The notes beneath the pieces are model-generated. The model did not search any database. It saw nothing but the letters and a program-made list of their open reading frames with translations, and had not been told where the DNA came from. Positions 10,317 to 21,372 of a stretch of DNA of 64,000 nt are shown in pieces. This DNA comes from Rapana venosa (Eukaryota > Mollusca > Gastropoda > Neogastropoda > Muricidae), in NCBI GenBank assembly GCA_028751875.1, contig CM054145.1, positions 51,329,283-51,393,282 of the forward strand. The letters run 5' to 3'. The translations under genes and the position numbers were made by a program. Numbering within the stretch: the stretch's first letter is position 1; each line of letters opens with the position of its first letter.

Positions 10317-11125
10317 GAAGAAGAGGAGGAGAGGAGGAGGAGGAGAAGAATTGCGAAAGAAGAAGAATTGCGAAGAAGAAGAATGCGAAGAAGAAGAAAT
10401 TACGAAGAAGAAGAATGCAAGAAGAATACAAAGAAGAAGAAGAAATAAAGAAGATACGAAGAAGAATAAAGAAGAATACGAAGAAAAGAAAGAAGAAGCA
10501 AGAAAAAAAGATACGAAGAACAAAGAAGAAGAATGCAAAGAAGAAACGAAGAAAAAGAAGAAGAATGCAAAGACAAACGAAGAAAAAGAAGAAAGAACAA
10601 AGAAGAAAAAGAAAAGAAGAACGAAGAAGAATGCAAAGAAGAATACGAAAGGAAATGAAAGAAGAAGAAGAATGCAAAGAAGAATACGAAGAAAAGAAGA
10701 AGAATGCAAAGAAGAATACGAAGAAAAAGAAGAAGAATGCAAAGAAGAATACGAAGAAAAATAAGAAGAATGCAAAGAAGAATACGAAGAAAGAAGAAGA
10801 AGAATGCAAAGAAGAATACGAAGAAAGAAGAGAATGAAAGAAGATACGAAGATAAAAGAAGAAGAATGCAAAGACGAATACGAATATGAAACGAAGAAGA
10901 AGAAGAAGAAGAAGAACAACAAACAAACAAGAAACAACAACAGAACAAGAAAAGAACAAGAAGAACAAACAAGAAAAAAGAAGAACAAAGAACAAAAGAA
11001 GAAAAGAATACACAAGAAGAATGCAAAGAAGAATACGAAGAACAAGAATGCAAAAAAGAAGAAGAATGCAAAGAAGAAGAAGAAGAAACCTATAAAAAAA
11101 AAAAAAAAAAAAGAAGACGAGAAAA
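10317..11125. repeat. GAA array with ordered interruptions
   Basis: About 800 bases of GAAGAA repeats interrupted by AATTGCGAA, AATGCAAA and AATACGAA words, with a rough higher-order unit of GAAGAATGCAAAGAAGAATA plus CGAAGAAA. It begins at the 3' end of family D copy 1. Long open frames on both strands encode only Lys/Glu/Arg or Phe/Leu/Ser runs and are artefacts. Confidence 0.95.
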
Positions 11126-11269
11126 GAAAAACATGATGGTTGAAGCAATACTAATCTTAGGACACTGACCCTAAGCCCCATTCGCAACAGGTGGCGGCTG
11201 TCTCGTCTGCTGTATCGCAGTATCTTCCCTTTCTGTTTCGCCAGTTGGTAGTTAGGCTACGTGCGTCAG

Positions 11270-11740
11270 AGCAGGAGAGTGCGGAGAAAAGAAGAGAAGA
11301 GAAGAGAAAAGGAGAGGAGAGGATGAGAATAACAGACAGACAAACAGACAAGACAAGATCTTGTTCAGAGAGGTAGACAGATAAAGGTGTGCCGTATTTT
11401 CTGTCTAAGATCGCGAGAGGCAGAGAAGAGGAAAGAAGAAAAAAGAGGAGAGGATGAGAATAACAGGCGCAGAGAGAGAGAGAGACAGACGCAAAATTCG
11501 GAGAGATAGACAGATAGATACAGCCTCAAGCATCAAGGTGTCAAGTTGTTTGGGGTTTTTTTTCTGTCTAAGATGGGAGGGGCAGAGAAGAGAAGAGAAG
11601 AGGAGAGAAGAGGAGAGAAAGAAAAGAGAAAGAGAAAGAGAAGAGAAGAGAAAATAACAGGCGGAGAGACACAAATTATTCAGAGAGAAAGATAGATACA
11701 GCCTCAAGCGTAAAGGTGTGTCCTTTTGGGTTTGGTGTCT
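11270..11740. repeat. Purine-rich tandem repeat, three units of 130-195 bp
   Basis: Units share GAGGATGAGAATAACAG, a GACAGATAGATACAGCCTCAA-type phrase and TTTCTGTCTAAGAT. The GAGAGA stretches between them vary in length. Confidence 0.8.
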
Positions 11741-11932
11741 TTTTTTGTGGGGTCCCACATGAGAAAGGACAGGGTCAAAGAGAAATAGACAGTGAATATG
11801 ACGCTGTCTATAATTATGGGAAAGAAAATGAAGATGGTGAGGTTTTTGTATGCGGTTGAAAGTAGTGTGGATAGGGGACGAGGGGAGGCAGAGGTGGCTC
11901 TCTCTCTCCGCCCGCCCCCCAACCTCTCTCTC

Positions 11933-12054
<122 letters not shown>

Positions 12055-12162
12055 GGAAGCACAGAGAGAAAGAGAAGGGGGAGAGACAGAGAGGAAGGCA
12101 GTGACTAAGAGATAGAAAGACATAGGCAGCAATACAATGAGGCACATAGAAAGATAATATTT

Positions 12163-12285
12163 TCAAAACCGCATACACACGGGGAATGGATGTAAAAAAG
12201 CACATAAGCGCTTATTCCATTAACCTCAATATAAAAGAATAAAATATAAAAGAATAAAATTAAAAAACTAAAAAATAATAAAATA
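12163..12285 (+). mobile_element. SINE-A 3' fragment
   Basis: AAAACCGCATACACACGGGG, TGGATGTAAAAAAGCACATA and CGCTTATTCCATTAACCTC, then an ATAAAAGAATAAAAT tail that is repeated. Confidence 0.8.
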
Positions 12286-12424
12286 TCATGCACAACAGAA
12301 CAGACTGTTAGGCGCGCGCGCGCGCGCACACACCACAACCCCCACACACACACACGCAACCGCCCCTCACCCCCCACCCCACCTCTACACACGCTCACAC
12401 AATCACCACCACCCTACACACACG

Positions 12425-12455
<31 letters not shown>

Positions 12456-12825
12456 ATAACCTCTGCCAGAAAACACACTTCGAATCTTTTTTTCCTGAGA
12501 CTTTCAATCTTTACAGACACGATCAACATTTTCAAGGAAGCGGAACACTGGTCCTGATTGCTTTTGTTAGATAAGGATGTATATATATATCCTCCCTCCT
12601 CTTATCAGCCTGATTAGCTGGCGGCATGCGAACACGTCGTGGCATGCATTCTGATGCATGTTTTGTGTCGAGCATGTGTGTGTGTGTGTGTGTGCAAAAG
12701 CAAAAATAATTTGGAAACGAAGTTAAGGCAGGAATTTGAGGAGATAGGGCTTGGTGGACCACACACACACACGCACACAGCTGGTTTGTGGCCAGCATTT
12801 ATTTGTAGTGTAGTTCGTGTGAGTG

Positions 12826-12833
12826 TGTGGTGT

Positions 12834-12909
<76 letters not shown>

Positions 12910-12950
12910 TGTGTGTAGTGTGTGTGTATGTGTATGTGTGTGTGTGTTTT
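12826..12950. repeat. (GT)n microsatellite
   Basis: Long GT array with a few GTAT variants. Confidence 0.97.
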
Positions 12951-12968
12951 GTTTATTTTATTTTAATC

Positions 12969-13178
12969 GTTTATATCGAGGATAATGGAATAAGCACTTA
13001 TGTGCTTTTTTACATCCAGTCCCCGTGTGTATGCGGTTTTGTAAATTTTATCATCTGTTGCAACCGGCACACAATGGCCTACTCTTTCGAAAAGCGGAAC
13101 AGGATTTAACGCGTGCGCAAGATGTTTTACATGCGTTCGCACACGGGGCCTCGGTTTATAGTCTCATCCGAAGGATGT
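12969..13178 (-). mobile_element. SINE-A body and 3' end
   Basis: Antisense copy, one of the best preserved: TATCGAGGATAATGGAATAA, CAGTCCCCGTGTGTATGCGG, GCCTACTCTTTCGAAAAGCG, CACGGGGCCTCGGTTTATAG and TCTCATCCGAAGGAT. The tRNA-like head is missing. Confidence 0.9.
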
Positions 13179-13210
13179 GTGTGTGTGTGTGTGTGTGTGT
13201 GTTTGTGTGT

Positions 13211-13302
13211 GTTGTAGTGTAGTGTAGTGTAGTGTAGTGAAGTGCAGTGTAGTGTAGTGTAGTGTAGTGTAGTGTAGCGTAGCGTAGTGTAGCGTAGTGT
13301 AG
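13211..13302. repeat. (TAGTG)n pentanucleotide array
   Basis: About 18 units of TAGTG with TAGCG and AAGTG/CAGTG variants. Confidence 0.95.
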
Positions 13303-13904
13303 TGTGTGTGTGTTTGTGTGTGAGTGTGTCAAAGTCAAAGTTCAACTTTTATTTTCAGATGGTACATTGAATAAGCAGTGCAATTGCGGGTGTTTTTTTT
13401 TCATCAAGCCTTCTATCCATCGATCATCTCTGTGTATGTGTGTGTGTTTGTGTGTGTGTGTTTATGTGTTTGGGTGTGTGTTCGCGAGCGCGCGCACGCG
13501 TGTGTGTGTGTTTGATCTATGTCACGTTTTCCTGTCACTCTATTCATCTATCTATCTGTTCATTCGTTCGTTTATTCATCTTTTTTTTTTTTTTAATTCT
13601 TATACATTTCTCTCATGTACATCTTTCTCTCCTCCTTGCTTTATTTCTGTCTTCCTTTCTTTACTCTCTGTCTTTATTTTTCACGCTCTTTATCACTGAA
13701 TATCTGTAACAGAAAACAAACAAACGAGGATGAATGACCGACGAAAAAAACTAAGATAAAAAAAAAACATCAGGAAAAACATACACAAACCAGCACCCGA
13801 TGTTTGATTGAGTATCACCAAACTTCAGAAGGTCACTGACCCCAACACTAGCAGACGTTTGCGACAGGCGGCATCTTTTGTGGCTCTTAAACTGTCTGCC
13901 ACCT

Positions 13905-14290
13905 CCGTGGGGATGCCGGTGGGGGGGGGGGGGGGGGGGGGGTGGAGAGGGAGGGAGGGGTAGGGGGCTGCCAGTCATCAATAACATCCCCATCCTCTGC
14001 AAATTCTGTGCTTAGGAATTTCCTCTTTTCTATCCCTCTCTTTATTTCTGCCTTGTTCCTTTTTTTCCCCCCTGTCAATCTCACTTCTTGTTTGTTTTCT
14101 GCCTTCTTGGTCCATTCTCCTGCACTTTTCTTCGAGAAAGACTTACAAGATAACAATTCTCTTTCAAGTCCAATTCCGATGCGCTGGGACTGACTTGTTA
14201 GGCGCTTAACGGCAGCGCGACGCATTTTTTGCTCATCTGACAGACAACAATAGTTGCTGTCTGAGCGTTCGACGACGACGACGACGACGA
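13905..14290 (+). mobile_element. Family D retroposon, copy 2
   Basis: Contains CTGCCAGTCATCAATAACAT, CGATGCGCTGGGACTGACTT, TTAGGCGCTTAACGGCAGCG and the 3' hairpin CAGACAACAATAGTTGCTG, then GAGCGTTCGACGACGACGAC and a short GAA tail. A poly(G) run (13921-13942) sits inside its 5' part. Confidence 0.75.
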
Positions 14291-15293
14291 AGAAGAAGAA
14301 AAGTGTCTGCCATAGATGTCTGTGTGTTCCTGGACTCTCAACGGTGGGTGTGGCGATGTTTTCTGTGATCCAGGGACTAAGGTGAGAGAGACAAGGGAGA
14401 GAGATAGAAACCAAAGAACATGACTGAATAGACTGTCTGGAAGAAAGTATATTGTTTTGTAGAATGTGTGTACGTGTGCTTGTGTGTGTGTGTGTGGTGG
14501 CGGGAGGGGGGGGGGGGAATCAAGGGGACAGGAGAGGGGGAATGTGAGTGTGTTTGTGTGCGCACTCTCTCTCTCTGTCCGTGGGCGCGCACGTGTATGT
14601 GTGTGTGTGTGTGTGTGCGCGCGCGTGCGTGTGTGTGGATGTGTGTGCGTGCATGTGTGCGTGTGTGTGTGTGTGTGCGTGCGTGTGTGGACGTGTGGAT
14701 GTGCGTGCATGTGTGCGTGCGTGTGTGTGCTGTGTGGTGCAGTGTGTGTGTGTGTGTGTGATCTATAGGTCCAATTTTCCTGTCCCTCTATTCATTTATT
14801 TATGCAGTTTCTTTCTCTTTATATTTTTCTTTCCTTCTTTCTTCCTTGCTCCTTCTTTCCCCCTTTTCTTTTTCTCTCTTTGTATCTTTCTTTCTCTCTT
14901 TCTTCCCTGTTCACACTCTTTGTCTTTTAAGTACGTGTATCTGTGACAAGTACCACCCCTTCCCTTCCCCCCCCCCCCCCCCCCCCTGCCCCTCCTCCAG
15001 CTGTCGAAGGACACTGACCCCCCCAATCACCAGCAGCAGACGTGTGTGACAGATGGCATCTGGTGTGGCTGCTACACTGTCTGCTCTCTCCTGAAGGAAC
15101 ACTCACTGGTGGGTGGGTGCAATGTTGTGTCTGAGACCCGGACACCGAGTAAGGTGTCAGAGACTAGGGTGAGATCTTCTTCTTCTTCATGTGCCAGGTC
15201 TGTTGCAGACATCGGCGATCATGGCCTTCCATTCCTCTCTGTTGTATGGGTGGGGTGAGATAGAGGACTGAAAAATATGACTGAATAGGTGAC

Positions 15294-15584
15294 GGTAAAG
15301 GTGTCCCATAACTTATATAGTCATTTATTTATTTACTTATTTATTTACTTATTTCATTTCATTTATACCATTTTAAGTCACGAGATTTCTCTGAGTGAAA
15401 TTTGGGCTGCTCTCCCCGGTGGAGATCGCGTCGCCACAAGAGCAGCGCCACCTTTTTTTTTGTTTTTTTGTCTGCAACTCTATTTGTTTCCCTATCAGAG
15501 TGGCTTTTTTCTAAGAATTTTGCCAGGACAACTCTCTTGTTGCCGTGGGTTCTTTTACGTGCGCTGAATAATTTTGTGTAACAC

Positions 15585-15618
<34 letters not shown>

Positions 15619-15990
15619 TACTAGCGCCCAGACCACCACTCATGGTCTGATGGATGGGGGAAAAGTTTTGGGCCCAAACGGGATTCGAACCACCACACAC
15701 TTCCGACCCGGATTTTTTGCATTCTAGACAGGCGCGTTACCTCTAGACCACGGATCGGTGGTCGTAGGGGAGCGAGGCGTCAGAGACCTCACTTCTGTAG
15801 GGGCCAGCATATTGAGGGCGGCGCCCATCCCCTCTCCCTTGCTGCTTTACCTTCCCTGACCCTAAAGAGGGCAGGTACCCCTTTACAGCAGGCGCGCAAA
15901 CGGTCACCCATCCAACTGGTAACCACGTTCGATGCTGCTTAACTTAGTATGGGGAAAAAGAGTGCTCTGACCACTGAGCTATCCCGTCCC
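15294..15990 (-). mobile_element. SINE-C, split by a SINE-E insertion
   Basis: The 3' end lies at 15294-15322 (GGTAAAGGTGTCCCATAACT) and the rest at 15758-15990 (GTCGTAGGGGAGCGAGGCGT through CTATCCCGTCCC). Joined, they match the uninterrupted copies at 1.4 and 25.4 kb. The whole is flanked by an 8-base direct repeat CTGAATAG (15281-15288 and 15992-15999), a target-site duplication. SINE-E therefore landed in an already resident SINE-C. Confidence 0.85.
15323..15757 (-). mobile_element. SINE-E, nearly full-length
   Basis: On the minus strand it has a tRNA-like head (GGTCTAGAGGTAACGCGCCT, then box B-like GGTTCGAATCCCG). The body includes CGTAAAAGAACCCACGGCAA and CTGGCAAAATTCTTAGAAAA, the 3' part GAGCAGCCCAAATTTCACTC, and a TAAATAAATA tail. 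I recognise this layout as a common mollusc SINE with a conserved central domain (Nin-DC type in the literature); that name is from memory. Confidence 0.85.
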
Positions 15991-16062
15991 CCTGAATAGA
16001 TTGTCTTGGAAATGTATATATTTTATTATTGTTTGTAAAATGTGGGTGGGTGGGTGGGTGGG

Positions 16063-16073
16063 GGTGGGGTGGG

Positions 16074-16170
<97 letters not shown>
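16063..16170. repeat. GGGT then (GT)n microsatellite
   Basis: GGTGGGTGG run followed by a GT array of about 95 bases. Confidence 0.95.
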
Positions 16171-16626
16171 TGTACATTTTCCTATTTCTCTATTCATTTA
16201 TTCTATGCATTTTCTGTCTCTATATTTTGCTGTGTTTTCTTTCTTTCTGGTGGTGGTGGACGGGGAAAAAAGAAAGCATTATATGTTTCATGTCTACATT
16301 TAGGTACTAATCTGTTCAGGCGTCTCCCGTCTGTGGCACGAGTTTTGGGAAGAAACTAATGGAGGGAGTAAATGCATGCTGGACTGTAAGAAAACAAGAA
16401 CAGGAGCATGTCACATTTCTTGGAGTGCTTTGTGGTCCAAGTATTTCAATCTTTTGAGTAGGTGTATCTGTTGACAAGTAAGGCCCCACTCTAAAGGACA
16501 CTGACCCAACCACTAGCAGACGTTTGGGACAGATGGCATCTCCTTGTTAGTTAGTCTCTGGCCTCTCTGCCACAGCCTTCTTTCTGTCTCTTTTCAAAAA
16601 CTGTCAACGGTCGGTGTAGTAAGGTC

Positions 16627-17316
16627 ATTACTCCCGTGGGGATGCTAGGGGCCTGTCAGTATAAAATAGCATCCCCCCACCTTCTGGAATTTCTGTGCTA
16701 GGAATTCCTTTTTGTTACTCCCGTGGGGATGCCTTCGGATCCTTCGGATGAGACCATAAACGAAGGCCCCGTGTGCGAACGCATGCAGAACATCTTGCGC
16801 ACACGTTAAATCCTGTTCCGCTTTTCGAAAGAGTAGGCCATTGTGTGCCGGTGGGAACAGATGACAAAATTTACAAAACCACATACACACGGGGACTGGA
16901 TGTAAAATGGCACGTGAGTGCTTATTCCATTATCCTCGATATAAAAGAATAAATAAATAAAATAAATAATATAAATAATGCCAGGGGCCTGTCATTATAA
17001 AATAGCACCCCCACTTTCTGCAAATTCTAAGCTATTAGGAATTCCTTCTTTTTCTATATTCTTCTCTGTGTTTCTGCTTTGTTTCTCTCTCTCTTTCTTC
17101 TTGTCACCTCATTGTTGTCTATTCTCTGCCGTCTCGGTTCATTCTTCTGCCTTTTGTTTGTTTGTTATTTTGCGGAAAGGCTTAAATTAAAAGATAACAA
17201 TTGTCTCCTACGCCGAAGTCCGATGCGCGGGGCCTGACTTGTCAGGCGTTTAACGACAGAGTAAAGCATTTTCCTTCATTCATATGGCAGGCAACGATAG
17301 TTGCTGTCTGAGCAAT
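16627..17316 (+). mobile_element. Family D copies 3a (truncated) and 3b
   Basis: Copy 3a (16627-16714) begins TTACTCCCGTGGGGATGC and stops after GCTAGGAATTCCTTTTTG. Copy 3b restarts with TTACTCCCGTGGGGATGCC at about 16715. It is interrupted by a SINE-A and resumes at 16977 with AATGCCAGGGGCCTGTCATT. It ends at the GATAGTTGCTGTCTGAGC hairpin and passes into GACGAAGAA repeats. The 3' half keeps CGGGGCCTGACTTGTCAGGC. Confidence 0.75.
16733..16976 (+). mobile_element. SINE-A inserted in family D
   Basis: Sense copy from TCGGATGAGACCATAAACGA to CCTCGATATAAAAGAATAAA with an (ATAA)n tail. ATGCC occurs on both sides (GGGGATGCC before, AATGCC after), a plausible short target-site duplication, and family D is continuous once it is removed. 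Confidence 0.85.
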
Positions 17317-17317
17317 G

Positions 17318-17908
17318 ATGACGAAGAAGAATTGCGACGACGAAGAAGAAGAATTGCGAAGAAGAAGAAGAATTGCGAAGAAGAAGAAGAAGAATTGCGA
17401 AGAAGAACTGCAAAGAAGAAGAAGAATTGCGAAGAAGAAGAACTGCAAAAGAATAATTGCCAAGAAGAAGAATTGCGGAGGAGAAGAAGAAGAATTGCGA
17501 AGAAGAAAAATTGCGAAGAAGAAGAAGAGGAATGGCAAAGAAGAGGAATTGCGACGAAGAAGAAGAAGAAGAAGAAGAAGAATTGCGAAGAAGAAGAAGA
17601 AGAAGAAGAAGAAGAAGAAGAAGAAGAAGAAGAAGAAGAAGAGAAGAAGAAGAATTACGAAGAAGAATTGCGAAGAAGAAGAATTGCGAAGAAGAAGAAT
17701 TGCGAAGAAGAAGAAGAATTGCGAAGAAGAAGAAGAAGAATTGCGAAGAAGAATTGCGAAGAAATGCGAAGAATTGCGAAGAAGAAGAAGAATTGCGAAG
17801 AAGAAGAAGAAGAAGAAGAATTGCGAAGAAGAAGAAGAAGAAGAAGAAGAAGAATTGCGAAGAAGAAGAAGAAGAAGAAGAAGAAGAAATGCGAAGAAGA
17901 AGAAGAAG
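17318..17908. repeat. GAA array with AATTGCG interruptions
   Basis: About 590 bases of GAAGAAGAA broken by AATTGCG at short intervals. It starts at the 3' end of family D copy 3b. Open frames on both strands are low-complexity artefacts. Confidence 0.95.
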
Positions 17909-17919
17909 GAGGTGGGTGT

Positions 17920-18350
17920 GGTGAGGGCAATAGTGACCAAAGGACACTGAAAAGACACAAGACAAGACAATACATTTTTTAAATTAAGAGCTCCCTGGTT
18001 CACCAATGCTGAGATGTTGCTGTAGACGACCGTGTTGCCCTTCATTAAGGCAGCCGTATTTCGACTTCCAGGATAATACTAATCACGCCACCAGCGTGCT
18101 TGCGTTGTTTTTTTGTTGTTGTTTTTTTAAATTGTCCTCTGTTCATTCTGGCACACCATGATCTGCACTTCCGAAAGTGGAAATATATTTTGATATGTGT
18201 GCTAGATTTCTGCGTGCGTTTGTATCATTATGAGACCTTCATTTATAGTCTCAGCTAAAGATTTTTTTTTGTTTAGGGGCAGGGAGGGGAGGGGCAGTGG
18301 GGGCGGGGGGCAGGGGTGTGTGAGTGTTTGTCGTACTAATTATTATTCCA
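17920..18350. other. No recognisable gene or repeat
   Basis: Unremarkable mixed-composition DNA ending in a G-rich stretch. Confidence 0.5.
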
Positions 18351-18362
18351 AAAGAGTTATTC

Positions 18363-18608
18363 ATCCGTGTGTGTGTGTGTGTTTTGGTGTGTGTGTGTTG
18401 TGTGTGTGTGTTGTGTCTGTGTGTTGTGTGTCACTGTGTGTGTGTGTGCTCTGTGTGTGCTGTGTCTGTTTTGTCTATGTCTGTTCTCTGGTCTGTGTGT
18501 GTGTCTCTGGTGTGTTTGTGTCTGTTGATGTGTGCTGAGTGTGTGTGTGTCTATGTTGCCCTATGTGTGTTGTGTGTGTGTTTGTGTCTGTGTGTGTCTG
18601 TTGTCCTG
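18363..18608. repeat. Imperfect GT-rich tract
   Basis: GT repeats with CT and TTG interruptions. Confidence 0.9.
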
Positions 18609-18889
18609 TGCGTGACTCTCTCTCTCCATCCCTCTTCTCTCTACCTTGCGCCCCACTTCTTCTTCTTCTTCTTCTTCTTCGTGTTCTTCCAATGTCTGAC
18701 CCCTGACCTCTGACCTCCTGATGCCTGACCCCTGACCTCTAACCTATCCGTGCCATAGCAGCGGTACGGCACGTGGCAGGTGAAAATGTTCCCCTGGGGG
18801 AAGTGGTGGTGCAGAAACCGTAACTGAAGAATTAGCAGAATATCAGCAAGACTGGTGGTGGTATGGTGGGAGCTGAGGGAAAGAAAGAA

Positions 18890-19113
18890 TGGCAGGAGGG
18901 GGTGGGGGTGGGTGGGGGGGGGGGGGGGGGGGGGGGGGATGCAGGGATGAGGGGCGGAGGGAGTTGTTGTTGTGTTAGGAGATAGGCCTACGATAATGAA
19001 AAAAAATGATAGAGATAGGGTGGGGGTGGGATGGGTAAGAGGTGGAGGTGGGGAGGATATGTGTGTGAGTAGGGAAGGGGGTGGGTGGGGTGAGGGTGGG
19101 GGTGGGGGGAGGA

Positions 19114-19120
<7 letters not shown>
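18890..19120. repeat. G-rich tract with poly(G)
   Basis: Purine/G-rich strand with an almost pure G run at 18917-18938 and repeated GGTGGGGG words. Confidence 0.9.
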
Positions 19121-19122
<2 letters not shown>

Positions 19123-19144
<22 letters not shown>

Positions 19145-19245
19145 TGCCTCGTGCAAATACCCGCTTGTGCGCTCATGTGTGTGTGTGTGTGTATGTGTGT
19201 GTGTGTATGTGTGTGTGTGTGTGTGTGCGCGCGCGCCCGCGCGCG
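19123..19245. repeat. GT and CG microsatellites
   Basis: GT arrays with a short CG-rich end near 19227-19245. Confidence 0.9.
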
Positions 19246-19285
19246 CATGTTTGTGAATGGGCGCATGCTTGTGTGTATGGTTTTT

Positions 19286-19470
19286 TAAATTTTATTTATT
19301 TTATTCTTTTATATCGAGGATAATGGAATAAGCGCTCATGTGGGTTTTTTTTTTTACATCCAGTCCCTGTGTGTATGCGGTTTTGCAAATTCTGTCATCT
19401 GTTCCCACCGGCACACAATGGCCTACTCGTACGAAAAGCGGAACAGGATTTAACGAGTGCGCAAGATGTG
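19286..19470 (-). mobile_element. SINE-A 3' portion
   Basis: Antisense: TTATTTATTTTATTCTTTTA, TATCGAGGATAATGGAATAA, CAGTCCCTGTGTGTATGCGG and GAAAAGCGGAACAGGATTTA. Ends at a GA microsatellite. Confidence 0.88.
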
Positions 19471-19593
19471 TGAGTGAGAGAGAGAGAGAGAGAGTGACAG
19501 ATTGACAAACAGACAGAGATAGAGACAGAAGGAGGTTAACCCCCCACCCCCCACCCCACCCTCAGCCACCCACCCCACCCCCACTCCCATCCT

Positions 19594-19905
19594 CAGTTCT
19601 CTGAGAAGAGGACAGGTGTCCAGCTGACAGTCACCTGAGATCTGCCTCTACTACCTGCCATACCTGCTTCCCCACCTGACACCTGGCTCTGTCTGTCTGT
19701 CTGTCTGTCCACATGCACACCTTCCCCTCCCCCTCCCTACCCCAACCCCCCTAATCCCCTTCTCTCCATTCTTCCATGTTCTCCACAAGCTCTGTTCTTC
19801 TTTCTCTGGGCCTCTCTCTCTCACTACTCCTTGATGAAATCTTTCACATAAAAGGGAGAATTATGCTGACAAGTTCTTATCACCTAGAGTTCTGTTCCTT
19901 GCAGC
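19594..19905 (+). repeat. Three-copy local repeat, copy a
   Basis: Shared order with copies b and c: CAGTTCTCTGAGAAG, GACAGGTGTCCAG, CTGACAGTCACCTGAGATCT, CTACTACCTGCCATACCTGC, CACCTGACACCTGGC, (GTCT)n, TAATCCCCTTCTCTCCATTC, CACAAGCTCTGTTCTTCTTT. No open frame conserved across copies. Confidence 0.9.
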
Positions 19906-19939
19906 TCAGGATCCTGAATGTGTAGGATGAAACTGGGCT

Positions 19940-19984
19940 TGTGTGTATGCCTGTGTGTGTGTATGTGTGGTGTGTGTGTGTGTG

Positions 19985-20017
<33 letters not shown>

Positions 20018-20028
20018 TGGTGTGTGTT

Positions 20029-20074
<46 letters not shown>

Positions 20075-20760
20075 GTGTGTGGTGTGTGTTGTGTGTGGGT
20101 GGTGGGTTGTGTGTGTGTGTGTGTGTGTGTGGGTTGTGTTTGTGTGTGGTTGTGTGTGTTTGTGTGTGTTGTGTGGTGTGGGTATGTGTTTATGTGTGGT
20201 GTGTTGTGTTTGTGTGTGTTGGTGTGTTGGTGTGTGTGTGTGTGGGTGGGTATGTGTTTGTGTGTGTGGTTGTGTGTGTTTGTGTGTGTTGTTTGTGTGT
20301 GTGTGTTGTGTGTGTGTTTGTGTGTTGTGGTGTGTGTGTGTGAAAATTTGTTTTTTATTGGATGTACAGGTGGTTTGAAGGTATGGTGGTTACTGTGTGT
20401 ATGTGTGTGTGTTTGTGTGTGAGTTGTGTGTGTATGTGTGTGTGTATGTTTGTGTGGGTATGTTTGTGTGTGTTGTGTGTTGGTGTGTGTTTTGTGTTTG
20501 TGTATGTGTTGAGCATGTGTGTTATATGTGTGTGTTGAGTGACGTTTGTGTGTATGTGTATGTGTGTGCGTACATGTATGCATGCATGTGTATGTACATG
20601 TATGCGTGCATATGTGTATGCATGCATAAGTATGCATATGTGTGTGCATGTGTGTGCAAATGCATGTGAGTGCGTGGGCATGTGTGTGTGCGCGTGTGTG
20701 TGTTTCTGTATGTGTGTATGCACGTGCACACACGCCTGTGTGGGTGCGTGGGTGTTTGCC
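19940..20760. repeat. GT-dominated microsatellite, ~800 bp
   Basis: Imperfect GT/GTTT/GTAT repeat filling most of the gap between copies a and b. Long Val/Cys-rich open frames on both strands are artefacts. Confidence 0.95.
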
Positions 20761-20788
20761 TGTGTAAACACATTAGTCCACAACAGTC

Positions 20789-21110
20789 CTCAGTTCTCTG
20801 AGAAGGGGACAGGTGTCCAGTAGTGTGCTGACAGTCACCTGAGATCTTCCTCTACTACCTGCCATACCTGCTTCCCACCTGACACCTGGCTTTGTCTGTC
20901 TGTCTGTCTGTCTGTCCACATACACACCTCCCCTCCTCCGCCCCCCTCCCCAACCCCCCTAATCCCCTTCTCTCCATTCTCCCATGTTCTCCACAAGCTC
21001 TGTTCTTCTTTCTCTGGGCCTCTCTCACTACTCTTTCAATACATACTTTTACAAAGAAAGGAGGAATTCCGTGACCTGGCTTTTATACCCTGAGACACAA
21101 TGAACTTAAG
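20789..21110 (+). repeat. Three-copy local repeat, copy b
   Basis: Direct repeat of copy a with small indels; it contains AGTAGTGTGCTGACAGTCAC where copy a is shorter. Confidence 0.9.
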
Positions 21111-21253
21111 TTCAGAATTAATGGGCTGAAACACGCACACACATGCACGGTCGCATGTACACGTGCACGCACACATGCAGACGCACACACAAATATGCGC
21201 ACACCCACGCACAAATACGCGCACATGCACGCACAAACACTCACACACATAAT

Positions 21254-21255
<2 letters not shown>

Positions 21256-21291
<36 letters not shown>

Positions 21292-21312
21292 GTATATATA
21301 TATATATATATG

Positions 21313-21350
<38 letters not shown>

Positions 21351-21372
21351 TAGATATAGATATATCTATATG
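21256..21372. repeat. TA and GATA microsatellites
   Basis: TA run followed by (TAGA)n near 21312-21350. Confidence 0.95.

Larger units (their letters stand above)
13440..16630. repeat. Diverged segmental array, three units
   Basis: Units near 13440-14410, 14460-15285 and 16030-16630 share the same order. First comes a GT microsatellite, then TTTTCCTGTCCCTCTATTCA or a variant, a CTTT-rich stretch and GTATCTGTGACAAGTA. Then comes GGACACTGACCC, followed by CTAGCAGACGTTTG-ACAGATGGCATCT and CTGTCAACGGTSGGTG. The second and third units are further split by SINE insertions. No coding potential. Confidence 0.75.

Noticed and set aside
10239..11187. Long Phe/Leu/Ser frames on minus and Lys/Glu/Arg frames on plus
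   Set aside because: They are readings of a GAA array with short interruptions and have no domain or start context.
17242..18045. Long overlapping frames on both strands
   Set aside because: Same reason: a GAA array. The array begins at a retroposon tail.
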